From Sphingomonas sp. dw_22 (GTDB taxonomy: Bacteria; Pseudomonadota; Alphaproteobacteria; Sphingomonadales; Sphingomonadaceae): a stretch of 64,000 nt of DNA. The notes under the pieces are model-generated. The model saw nothing but the letters and a program-made list of their open reading frames with translations, did not search any database and was not told where the DNA came from. Positions 25,306 through 41,060 of the stretch are shown piece by piece. The stretch spans positions 23,264 through 87,263 of the forward strand of contig NZ_JAAVVE010000015.1 of NCBI RefSeq assembly GCF_018449795.1. The letters are read 5' to 3'. A program made the position numbers and the translations under genes. Position 1 is the first letter of the stretch; every line of letters starts with the position of its first letter.

Positions 25306-26693
25306 CACTTGCCTCCCTTAGGCTGGGCGCCGGGCTCGACGACGTAGATCGAGCGATTGGTCTTGCGGAGATATTCCTGGGCGGTCTTATGGATCAGCGC
25401 GGGCGTCACCTTGGCGAAGCCGTCCTCGATCCGGTTCACTGCGCCGGGATCATCGTCGAACAGGGCATAGACCGCGAGCAGATCGATCAGGCCAACGCGG
25501 CCGCCGCTGTCGATCGTGCCGTAGAGGTCCGAACGCATCTTGGTGCGGGCACGCTCCAGCTCGGCTGCGCTGACCGGCTTGCTGCGCAGATCCTCGATCA
25601 CTTCGTCCACGGCCCTGGTGATCTGTTCGGTGGTGTGCGTCGGATCATGGGTGAAGCTGAAGCTCCACAGCATCGGCCCGCGATAGTTGAACATGCTGCC
25701 GAGATCGGCATTGATCCCGCCGCCCACCTCGCCGGCGATGCCGGTTTCCTGGACGAGCTTGCGATAGAGGCGGCTGTCGTCGCCCTGGACAAGGATCTGG
25801 TCGATCAGGCCCATCGCATACCATTCGGGCGTGCCGCGATCCGGCACATGATAGCCCGCGGCATAGCCCGGCTTGGGCGCAAGCGCATCGACGCGGCTCT
25901 TGAACTTCTCGGCCGTCTGGCGCGGCTCGGAGATGTCGGGCTGGGCGACGGCCGGCTTCTTCGCGATCGGGCCGAAATATCGCTCGATCGTCGCGCGGGT
26001 GGCGTCGTAATCGAGATCGCCGGCGACGATCAGCACGGCGTTGCTCGGGCGATAGAAGGCTTCGGAGAAGGATTTCGCGTCGGGCACGGTCGCGGCCTCG
26101 ACCTCGGCCAGGTCGCCGTAGAAATTATGGCTGTTGTACCAGTTGGTGTTGGCCAGCATCGGCAGGTCGATCCACGGCCAGGTGCTGTAGGGCTGGTTGA
26201 GGACGTTGACCTTGATCTCGTTGCCCACCACGCCCTGCTGGTTCTTGAGCACCACATCGTCGATCACCGGGTTCGCCATGCGATCGGCCTCGAGCCACAG
26301 CATCCGATCGAGCGCGCTGGACGGCACCACTTCGAAATAATTGGTGAAGTCGAATCGGGTCGAGCCGTTGTTGATGCCGCCCGAATTGGTGATCGTGGTA
26401 TCGAACACGCCCTTGGGCGCATGCTTCGATCCCTGGAACATCAGATGCTCGAACAGATGCGCGAAGCCGGTGCGGTCCTTGGGCTCCACGCGGAAGCCGA
26501 TGCCGTAATAGACGCCCACGGTGACGGTGGGGGCGATGCTGTCCTTCGCCAGCACCACCTTCAGGCCGTTGGCGAGGGTGAAATAGCGGGTATCGACGTG
26601 CAGCTTTTCGGCTGCGGGCTTGGCGGCCTGCGCGAACGTGGCCGCCGGGACTGCGGTCGCCGCCAGGGCGAGCGCGAGACTCCATTTCCTCAT
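25305..26693 (-). CDS. M16-family zinc metallopeptidase, catalytic subunit
   Basis: 462 residues with signal peptide (ends TFAQ). The inverted zinc motif HLFEH is intact (H79, E82, H83), followed by a downstream Glu-rich helix as in pitrilysin-type enzymes. The second M16 domain includes YHVPDRGTPEWYAMGLIDQIL. Predicted periplasmic peptide-degrading enzyme acting with the non-catalytic partner encoded next. Natural substrates unknown. Confidence 0.92.
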   Translation of the reverse strand: MRKWSLALALAATAVPAATFAQAAKPAAEKLHVDTRYFTLANGLKVVLAKDSIAPTVTVGVYYGIGFRVEPKDRTGFAHLFEHLMFQGSKHAPKGVFDTTITNSGGINNGSTRFDFTNYFEVVPSSALDRMLWLEADRMANPVIDDVVLKNQQGVVGNEIKVNVLNQPYSTWPWIDLPMLANTNWYNSHNFYGDLAEVEAATVPDAKSFSEAFYRPSNAVLIVAGDLDYDATRATIERYFGPIAKKPAVAQPDISEPRQTAEKFKSRVDALAPKPGYAAGYHVPDRGTPEWYAMGLIDQILVQGDDSRLYRKLVQETGIAGEVGGGINADLGSMFNYRGPMLWSFSFTHDPTHTTEQITRAVDEVIEDLRSKPVSAAELERARTKMRSDLYGTIDSGGRVGLIDLLAVYALFDDDPGAVNRIEDGFAKVTPALIHKTAQEYLRKTNRSIYVVEPGAQPKGGK

Positions 26694-26800
26694 CTGGTTT
26701 TTCCCCTCGGGTGAGTCGTGGTGACTTATTCCACCGCCACACCGTTATGGGAAGAGGCTGTGACAAGAGGATGTGTCCGGCACGTTGCGGATCCCCTCCC

Positions 26801-26830
26801 CCGTCATCCCCGCATCGGCAGGGATGACGG
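26801..26830. repeat. short palindrome, REP-like
   Basis: A perfect 10 bp inverted repeat (26801-26810 with 26821-26830) around a 10-base loop. It shares the core GTCATCCC...GGGATGAC with the element at 28946. It lies between the M16 operon and the ester hydrolase gene. Confidence 0.8.
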
Positions 26831-26843
26831 TAAGAAGAGCTGC

Positions 26844-28772
26844 TTACTTCGCCTCCACCGCCGACTGGTCGAGCGGCACCACCGGCAGCAGCACGCTGCT
26901 CGACTGGGCGCCGCCATAGACGATCGAGACGGTCGCCTTCTGATAGTCGCTCGGCTTGGCGAAGAAGATGTTCTCGACATATTTCTGCGGGTTGCGGTCA
27001 TAGACCGGGAACAGGCTCGACTGGACCTGCACCATGATCCGGTGCCCCGGTTGGAACACATGGTTCACGGTCGGCAGGCGGAACTTATATTCCTGCACCT
27101 TGTTGGCCGGGATCGGCTCGGGCTTCGAGAAGGAATTGCGGTAACGGCCGCGGAAGATGTCCAGGCTGATCGGAAGCTGGAAGCCGCCCATCTCCTTCTT
27201 GGTCGCATTCTCGTCCGGATAGACGTCGATCACCTTGACCACGAAATCGCCGTCGGTGCCCGTCGTCTTGGCGAAGATGTCCGCCAGCGGCGCGCCCGAG
27301 ACGCGGACCGGCTTGGTCAGCGGCTCGGTCATATAGGTCATCACGTCCGGCCGGCCGTCGACGAAGCGCTGGTCGGTAACGAGATAGGTGCTCCAGCGGC
27401 CGTCCTGGAAGTTCACCGGGCGCGGCAGATGCGGCACCGGCTTGGCGGGATCGGAGACATAGCTGTCCTCGCCCTGCCCCGGCTTGTCGAAGCCCAGCCC
27501 CTCGGCCGGCTTCAGATAGATCGGCGTGAGCTTGGCGCCGCAGCCGCTCTCGCAGGCGAGCGGCCATTTGGTCAGATATTCCCAATGATTCTCGCCGGTG
27601 TTGTAGAAGCTCGCCTTGGCCGGGGTGAAGGGCGGCGCGCCGTCCTTCAGATAGGCGTTGAAGAAAGGCAGCAGGATGTCGCGACGCGCCTGGAGCGCGG
27701 TGTCGCCCTCGAAGCTGAGCTGGCCCAGCGTCGAGCCATTATAGTTGAAGCCCGAATGGCGCCACGGCCCCATCAGCAGGAAATTCTTGTCGGCGACCGA
27801 TGTCTTCTGAAGCTCCTCCCAGCTATGGATCGCACCGTACATGTCCTCGTGATCCCAGATGCCCTGTTCCCAGAGCGTGGGAACGTTGGAGGGATGCGCC
27901 GCCAGCAGCTTGTCGAGCGCCTGCTGCTGCCAGAATGCGTCATAGGCGACGTGCTGGCTCATCTTGTTCCAGGCGGGGAGCTGGTCATAGCCGAACTGCT
28001 TGGCCCAGTCGCCGGCCGAGCCGACGCGGCGGAAGGTGTCGTAATCGTCCCAGTCGGGCCGGTTCGGCGCCTTGCCCGCGCCCTTGTAGCCGGTCTGCGC
28101 GCCGATCCAGCCGATATTGGCGAGGCGGAAGGCGCCGTGGTGGAACCAGTCGTCGCCCATCCAGCCATCGACCATCGGGCTCTCGGGCGCGGCGACCTTG
28201 AGCGCCGGGTGCGGCCCGAGCAGCGCCATCACCACCGTGAAGCCCTCATAGGACGAGCCGAGCATGCCGACCTTGCCGTTCGTCTCGGGGATGTTCTTCA
28301 CCATCCAGTCGATCGAATCATAGGCGTCGGTGGTGTGATCGACCTTGGTGGGGTTAAGCGGCCCGACCGGCGGGCGGGTGATGACATATTCGCCTTCCGA
28401 GCCGTACTTGCCGCGGATATCCTGGAAGACGCGGATATAGCCCGCCTTGACGAACAGCTCGTCACCCTCGGCCAGGGCGTTCGCCATGATCGTGCTGTCG
28501 GTGCGCTTGACGCGGCCGGCAGCGTTATAGGGCGTGCGGGTGAACAGGATCGGGGCGTTCTTCGCGCCCTTGGGGATGATGATGACGGTGTAGAGCTTCA
28601 CCCCGTCGCGCATCGGGATCATCACTTCGCGCTTGATGAAGTCGCCGGGCTGCTCGGGCGGCGTGAACTTGGCCGGGATGTCGTTGAAGTCGGGGGCCGG
28701 CGCCTGCTGGGCTTGGGCGGCGGTGGCGAGGAAGGCGGTCCCCGCGAGCAGCGTAACGAGTATCTTGTTCAT
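26844..28772 (-). CDS. alpha-amino-acid ester hydrolase (CocE/NonD family)
   Basis: 642 residues with signal peptide (ends AQAQ), so likely periplasmic. The alpha/beta-hydrolase nucleophile elbow is GSSYEG (Ser174). Asp in WDHEDMYG (about 307-310) and His in GPWRHSG (about 339) complete the triad. The acidic cluster PESPMVDGWMGDDWFHHGAF matches the carboxylate cluster of alpha-amino-acid ester hydrolases, and the C-terminal jelly-roll part (VSGAPLADIFAKTTGTDGDFVVKVIDV, NHVFQPGHRIMVQVQSS) is also typical. Known members hydrolyse and acyl-transfer alpha-amino acid esters, including amino beta-lactams. Chosen start ATG 28772 gives the signal peptide directly. Confidence 0.92.
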   Translation of the reverse strand: MNKILVTLLAGTAFLATAAQAQQAPAPDFNDIPAKFTPPEQPGDFIKREVMIPMRDGVKLYTVIIIPKGAKNAPILFTRTPYNAAGRVKRTDSTIMANALAEGDELFVKAGYIRVFQDIRGKYGSEGEYVITRPPVGPLNPTKVDHTTDAYDSIDWMVKNIPETNGKVGMLGSSYEGFTVVMALLGPHPALKVAAPESPMVDGWMGDDWFHHGAFRLANIGWIGAQTGYKGAGKAPNRPDWDDYDTFRRVGSAGDWAKQFGYDQLPAWNKMSQHVAYDAFWQQQALDKLLAAHPSNVPTLWEQGIWDHEDMYGAIHSWEELQKTSVADKNFLLMGPWRHSGFNYNGSTLGQLSFEGDTALQARRDILLPFFNAYLKDGAPPFTPAKASFYNTGENHWEYLTKWPLACESGCGAKLTPIYLKPAEGLGFDKPGQGEDSYVSDPAKPVPHLPRPVNFQDGRWSTYLVTDQRFVDGRPDVMTYMTEPLTKPVRVSGAPLADIFAKTTGTDGDFVVKVIDVYPDENATKKEMGGFQLPISLDIFRGRYRNSFSKPEPIPANKVQEYKFRLPTVNHVFQPGHRIMVQVQSSLFPVYDRNPQKYVENIFFAKPSDYQKATVSIVYGGAQSSSVLLPVVPLDQSAVEAK

Positions 28773-28945
28773 GTGCGACCTGACTCCACCCGATGAAGGA
28801 AAGTGCGTTGGATAGGACCAAATCCGCGACAAAGGAAAGGCCCGGGGCTTACGTTATGGAAAGACGCACGGCCATCGCGTTCCCGTAAGGCGGCGGCCCC
28901 TTGCGTAGTGACGTGGCATCCGGGCGTTTCCGGCCGGCAGAAACT

Positions 28946-28973
28946 CGTCATCCCGGCGCAGGCCGGGATGACG
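28946..28973. repeat. short perfect palindrome, REP-like
   Basis: A 12 bp perfect inverted repeat (28946-28957 with 28962-28973) with a 4-base loop, in the 466-base gap before rpoB. Apart from this and the promoter below, the gap holds no gene. Confidence 0.85.
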
Positions 28974-29015
28974 ATCGCTCTGCGGTTCCAAATTCGGCCT
29001 GCCCCTCCCCACCGT

Positions 29016-29044
29016 TTGACACTCTCCTACTCCATGCCTATATG
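29016..29044 (+). promoter_or_regulatory. candidate promoter of rpoBC
   Basis: A perfect TTGACA at 29016-29021, then 17 bases, then TATATG at 29039-29044. About 190 bases of leader would precede rpoB. It fits the separation of rpoBC from rplJL by more than 8 kb. Confidence 0.65.
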
Positions 29045-29238
29045 GCCTACTCACACCACAGCTTCGGGAAATGATGTGCCGTCGCGCAGCGCATCGGGCG
29101 AATTGGAGCTGGGGTTTCTAAAGGACGCTGAAAGCTGCCGAATTCCAATCAGGAAGTCGTGCGGCCTTTTCGCGTCCTTTGCTGCGTCCCCGCCCCGGAA
29201 AGGGGCACCGAATTACGGCTGACGAGGCACAAAGACAC

Positions 29239-33393
<4,155 letters not shown>

Positions 33394-33400
33394 AGGGTGC

Positions 33401-33424
33401 GGGCGCTGCCTTCGGGTAGCGCCC
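33401..33424 (+). promoter_or_regulatory. intercistronic hairpin between rpoB and rpoC
   Basis: Stem 33401-33407 with 33418-33424, extended by C-G pairs around a TTCG tetraloop. No T run, so not a simple terminator; possible RNA processing or stability element. Confidence 0.65.
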
Positions 33425-33467
33425 TCCCCTTCGCCGACAAGATTTTACCCTCCAGAGGGAAAAAGAA

Positions 33468-37751
<4,284 letters not shown>

Positions 37752-37788
37752 GACTCTCCCGTTCGGCCGCTCCCGCGCTGAACAGAAG

Positions 37789-37825
37789 AAAAGCCGCCGT
37801 CCGGGATGCCGGGCGGCGGCTTTTT
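37789..37825 (+). terminator. Rho-independent terminator of rpoBC
   Basis: An 8 bp GC stem (37792-37799 with 37814-37821) extended by four inner pairs around a 4-base loop and flanked by an A run, ending in TTTTT. Confidence 0.92.
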
Positions 37826-37861
37826 CTTGCGCGCCGTCCGCCGGGGCAACAAAGCGGGGAT

Positions 37862-38692
37862 ATGCTTCGTTCGATCGTGATGCTCCGCCCCCTTCTCGCA
37901 GCCGCCGCGCTGCCCTGCGCCATGCTTGCCGGCAACGCTGCGGCGCAGACTTCCGATTCCCCCGAAGCCAAGGAGCCCAGGCGCACCCGCGTCGCGCTCG
38001 GCCCGCTGATCGGCCCCGCCTATCCGGGGGCGGACAATGTGAGCGTCAGCCCGCTGATCGACGTCGCGGTCGCGCGCGGGGACAATCCGTTCCCGTTCGA
38101 GGCAGCCGATGAGAGCTTCGGCTTCCCGCTGCTCAAGGCGAAGGGCTTCGCGTTCGGGCCGGCGCTGAACTTCCAGACCGGCCGCAAGCGCAGTGAATCC
38201 CATGCCGCGATCGACGAGGTGGGCACCAGCATCGAGCTGGGGGGCTTCGCGCAATATTGGATCGCGCCCAGGCTGCGCGTCCATGTCGAGGCGCGGCAGG
38301 GCGTGAACGGGCACAAGGGCCTGGTGGGCAATGCCGGGCTGGATTACGTCACGCGCGACCGCGACCGCTGGCTGTTCGCCTTGGGTCCGCGCATCTCGCT
38401 GTCGAACGCGCGCTATCAGGATGCCTGGTTCGGCATCTCGCCGCGCGAGGCCGCCGCATCGGGGCTGGCGGCTTATGATCCCGGCGGCGCGGGGATTCAC
38501 GCAGTGGGCGCCAGCGCGACCGGGCTGTACCAGCTCACGCCGCGCTGGGGGCTTTACGGCTTCGCCAAATATGACCGGCTGGTGGGCGATGCGGCCCGCT
38601 CGCCGGTGGTGCGCGAGCTCGGCTCGCGCAACCAGTTCTCGGGCGGGCTGGCGCTGTCGTTCACCTTCGGGCGGGGCGTGGGCGACCGATAG
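37862..38692 (+). CDS. MipA/OmpV-family outer-membrane protein
   Basis: 276 residues. Signal peptide (ends GNAAAQ), then a beta-barrel with alternating strands: VALGPLIGPAYPGADNVSVSPLIDV near the N-terminus is the family hallmark, and it ends in GGLALSFTFG and a short charged tail. The family includes MltA-interacting scaffold proteins and porin-like proteins; the role here is not known. ATG 37862; a second in-frame ATG at 37880 is possible. Independent of rpoC because of the terminator. Confidence 0.85.
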   Translation: MLRSIVMLRPLLAAAALPCAMLAGNAAAQTSDSPEAKEPRRTRVALGPLIGPAYPGADNVSVSPLIDVAVARGDNPFPFEAADESFGFPLLKAKGFAFGPALNFQTGRKRSESHAAIDEVGTSIELGGFAQYWIAPRLRVHVEARQGVNGHKGLVGNAGLDYVTRDRDRWLFALGPRISLSNARYQDAWFGISPREAAASGLAAYDPGGAGIHAVGASATGLYQLTPRWGLYGFAKYDRLVGDAARSPVVRELGSRNQFSGGLALSFTFGRGVGDR

Positions 38693-38736
38693 GGCTCCCG
38701 CCTCCCCGCCTCCCCGCCTCCCCGCCTCCGGCAAAC

Positions 38737-39753
38737 TTATCGCCAGCCTAGCGCCGGCGCCACGTCCTTGAGGATGGCCTCGATGACGTGCGCGTTATAC
38801 GCCACGCCGAGCTGGTTCGGCACGGTGAGCAGCAGCGTATCCGCCTCGGCGATCGCCTCGTCCGCCCGCAGCTCCTCGATCAGCCGCTCGGGTTCCGCGG
38901 CGTAGGAGCGCCCGAACACCGCACGCATATTGTCGATGATCCCCACCTGGTCGCTGCTGTCTCCGCGCCCGAAATACGCGCGATCGCGATCGTCCATCAG
39001 CGCGAAGATCGATCGCGAGACCGACACGCGCGGCTCGCGCGCATGGCCGGCCGCCTTCCACGCCTCGCGATAGGCGCGGATCTGCTTCGCCTGCTGGACG
39101 TGGAACGGCTCGCCCGTCTCGTCCGCCTTGAGCGTCGAACTTTGCAGGTTCATGCCCTTCTCCGCCGCCCAGATCGCCGTGGCGTTCGACGCCGATCCCC
39201 ACCAGATCCGCTCGCGCAGGCCCGCCGAATGCGGCTCCAGGCGCAGCAGCCCCGGCGGATTGGGGAACATCGGCTGCGGATTGGGCCGGGCGAACCCCTC
39301 CCCCTTCAACAGATCGAGAAACACCTCGGCATGGCTGCGGCCCATGTCGGCGTCATCCTGACCCTCTGCCGGCGCGTAGCCGAAGTAACGCCAGCCCTCG
39401 ATCACCTGCTCCGGCGAGCCGCGGCTGATGCCGAGCTGGAGCCGCCCGCCGCCGATCAGGTCCGCCGCGCCCGCATCCTCCGCCATGTAGAACGGGTTCT
39501 CGTAGCGCATGTCGATCACGCCCGTACCGATCTCGATGCGCCTGGTCCGTGCTCCCACGGCGGCGAGCAGCGGAAATGGAGACGATAGCTGCTGCGCGAA
39601 ATGATGGACCCGGAAATAGGCGCCGTCCGCGCCCAGCTCCTCCGCCGCGACCGCAAGGTCGATCGACTGGAGCAGCACGTCGCTCGCGGATCGGGTCTCC
39701 GAATGGGGCGAGGCGGACCAGTGTCCGAACGAGAGGAAACCGATCCTTTTCAT
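38737..39753 (-). CDS. LLM-class flavin-dependent oxidoreductase
   Basis: 338 residues, luciferase-like monooxygenase fold. Starts MKRIGFLSFGHWSASP; AVAAEELGADGAYFRVHHF and GTGVIDMRYENPFYMAEDAGAADLI-type strands are typical, with GRLQLGISRGSPEQVIEG binding the flavin phosphate. The substrate cannot be predicted. ATG 39753 is chosen over an in-frame GTG-type start at 39813. The phytase gene lies 167 bases upstream on the same strand; no common operon is obvious. Confidence 0.88.
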   Translation of the reverse strand: MKRIGFLSFGHWSASPHSETRSASDVLLQSIDLAVAAEELGADGAYFRVHHFAQQLSSPFPLLAAVGARTRRIEIGTGVIDMRYENPFYMAEDAGAADLIGGGRLQLGISRGSPEQVIEGWRYFGYAPAEGQDDADMGRSHAEVFLDLLKGEGFARPNPQPMFPNPPGLLRLEPHSAGLRERIWWGSASNATAIWAAEKGMNLQSSTLKADETGEPFHVQQAKQIRAYREAWKAAGHAREPRVSVSRSIFALMDDRDRAYFGRGDSSDQVGIIDNMRAVFGRSYAAEPERLIEELRADEAIAEADTLLLTVPNQLGVAYNAHVIEAILKDVAPALGWR

Positions 39754-39920
39754 GCCAATCTTCCCGATGCCTGCCGAAGCATGGGAACTGGCGGCGCGAG
39801 ACCCGGATCGCAAGGCTCTCGCCGGAATTGCATCGTTTCCATTTTGCCGATCGGCCGGGGACGGCCCGGATCGGACATGCGCCCCCGCCGAAGCGGGAGC
39901 GGGGAGCGCATGATTTCGCC

Positions 39921-40994
39921 TCAGCGTCCCAGCGCCGCCTTCACCGCGGCCCAGTCGACCAGCTTGAAGTTCTGGGCCTGGCCGTCATTGTCGCCGTCCT
40001 GCATCGCCACCAGCCCCTGGCCGAAGCGGCCGATCGGGCCGGTCCAGGCATCGACGCCGTCGGTGCCGCTGACGCCATCGACGCCGCCCGAGGGCGCCAC
40101 GCGGAAACGGCCGACATAGCGCTCGCTGCCCGCCGCGCCGGTCACGTCCCACACCGCGAAGGCATCGTCGCCCTGGCTGGAAACGATCAGATAGGTCGCG
40201 CCGCCGTCCCGCAGCAGCGACATGCCCTCGACATCGTCGACCAACTGCCCCTGCCGCGCCTTCGCGACCGAAATGCGGGTGCCCGGCGCAGCCTTGAGGT
40301 CGTAGCGCCAGATGCCGACATCCTCCTCGCCCACGAACAGCGTGGCGGCGGCATCATCGACGGTGCAGCCCTCGGACTGGGTGCCGATGGCGAAGCGCAG
40401 CCGCTCCTTGCCGGAAATCGCGGGCTGCGACAGGTCGAGGTCATAGACGCGGACCTGCCCGTCCTTCAGCACGAGCACGGCGACCGGCGCATCGTCGATC
40501 CGGCCCATGCAGAAACCATAGGGCTCGCCGGTGTCGGCCGGGATGAAGCCAGCGGGCCTCACGTCGCTCGCCCCGTCGAAACGATAGAGCGCCACGCCCA
40601 TCCTGCCCGGCGTGCGGGCCGAGGCGCCGGCGACGAAGCCTTCGCCCTCCGGCCGGAGATCGACATTGTTGAGCAGCCCGTCGGGCAGGAACTGGAGCAC
40701 TTCGCCGCCGAGGGCGAAGACATAGAGGCCCGCCTTCTTGTCGGTGCCGAGGAGCAGGCCGTCGATCGTCTTGCCGGCAAAGTCGAAGCGCGCGCCGCCC
40801 GGCTTGCCGAAGATCGCGGGGTCATCGGCGGCGTCGGCATTCTGCGTCGCCACCGCCGCCGTCTCGCCGGCCGCCGGCACATTCACCGCCGGATAGGAGA
40901 TGGCCGCCTGCGGCGGTGTTGCCTGCATCGCACAGCCACAAAGAAGAAACGAAACTGTAACCGAATAGACGCCGAAACTTCCCCGCATTTTCAT
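39921..40994 (-). CDS. 3-phytase, beta-propeller type (BPP)
   Basis: About 357 residues. Signal with lipobox-like FLLCGCAM, then a six-bladed propeller pattern. Acidic metal-site motifs are visible: TQSEGCTVDD, FVGEEDVGIWRYD, DDVEGMSLL, SSQGDDAFAVWD, and the final DGVDAWTGPIG plus MQDGDNDG. Such enzymes release phosphate from Ca-phytate outside the inner membrane. Alternative starts at 41000 and 40988 are in frame; the GGAG spacing favours 40988 or 40994. Divergent from the adjacent TonB-dependent receptor gene, with 66 bases between them. Confidence 0.9.
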   Translation of the reverse strand: MKMRGSFGVYSVTVSFLLCGCAMQATPPQAAISYPAVNVPAAGETAAVATQNADAADDPAIFGKPGGARFDFAGKTIDGLLLGTDKKAGLYVFALGGEVLQFLPDGLLNNVDLRPEGEGFVAGASARTPGRMGVALYRFDGASDVRPAGFIPADTGEPYGFCMGRIDDAPVAVLVLKDGQVRVYDLDLSQPAISGKERLRFAIGTQSEGCTVDDAAATLFVGEEDVGIWRYDLKAAPGTRISVAKARQGQLVDDVEGMSLLRDGGATYLIVSSQGDDAFAVWDVTGAAGSERYVGRFRVAPSGGVDGVSGTDGVDAWTGPIGRFGQGLVAMQDGDNDGQAQNFKLVDWAAVKAALGR

Positions 40995-41060
40995 CTCCAT
41001 CCTGTTGAGCACCCCTTGAGCGGGGGCCTGAATCGCTCCTCGATGCAAGGGGATAATGAC

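Noticed and set aside
39549..41060. N-terminal extension of the TonB receptor frame
   Set aside because: It lies opposite the phytase and part of the oxidoreductase; the real protein starts with a signal peptide at 41061.
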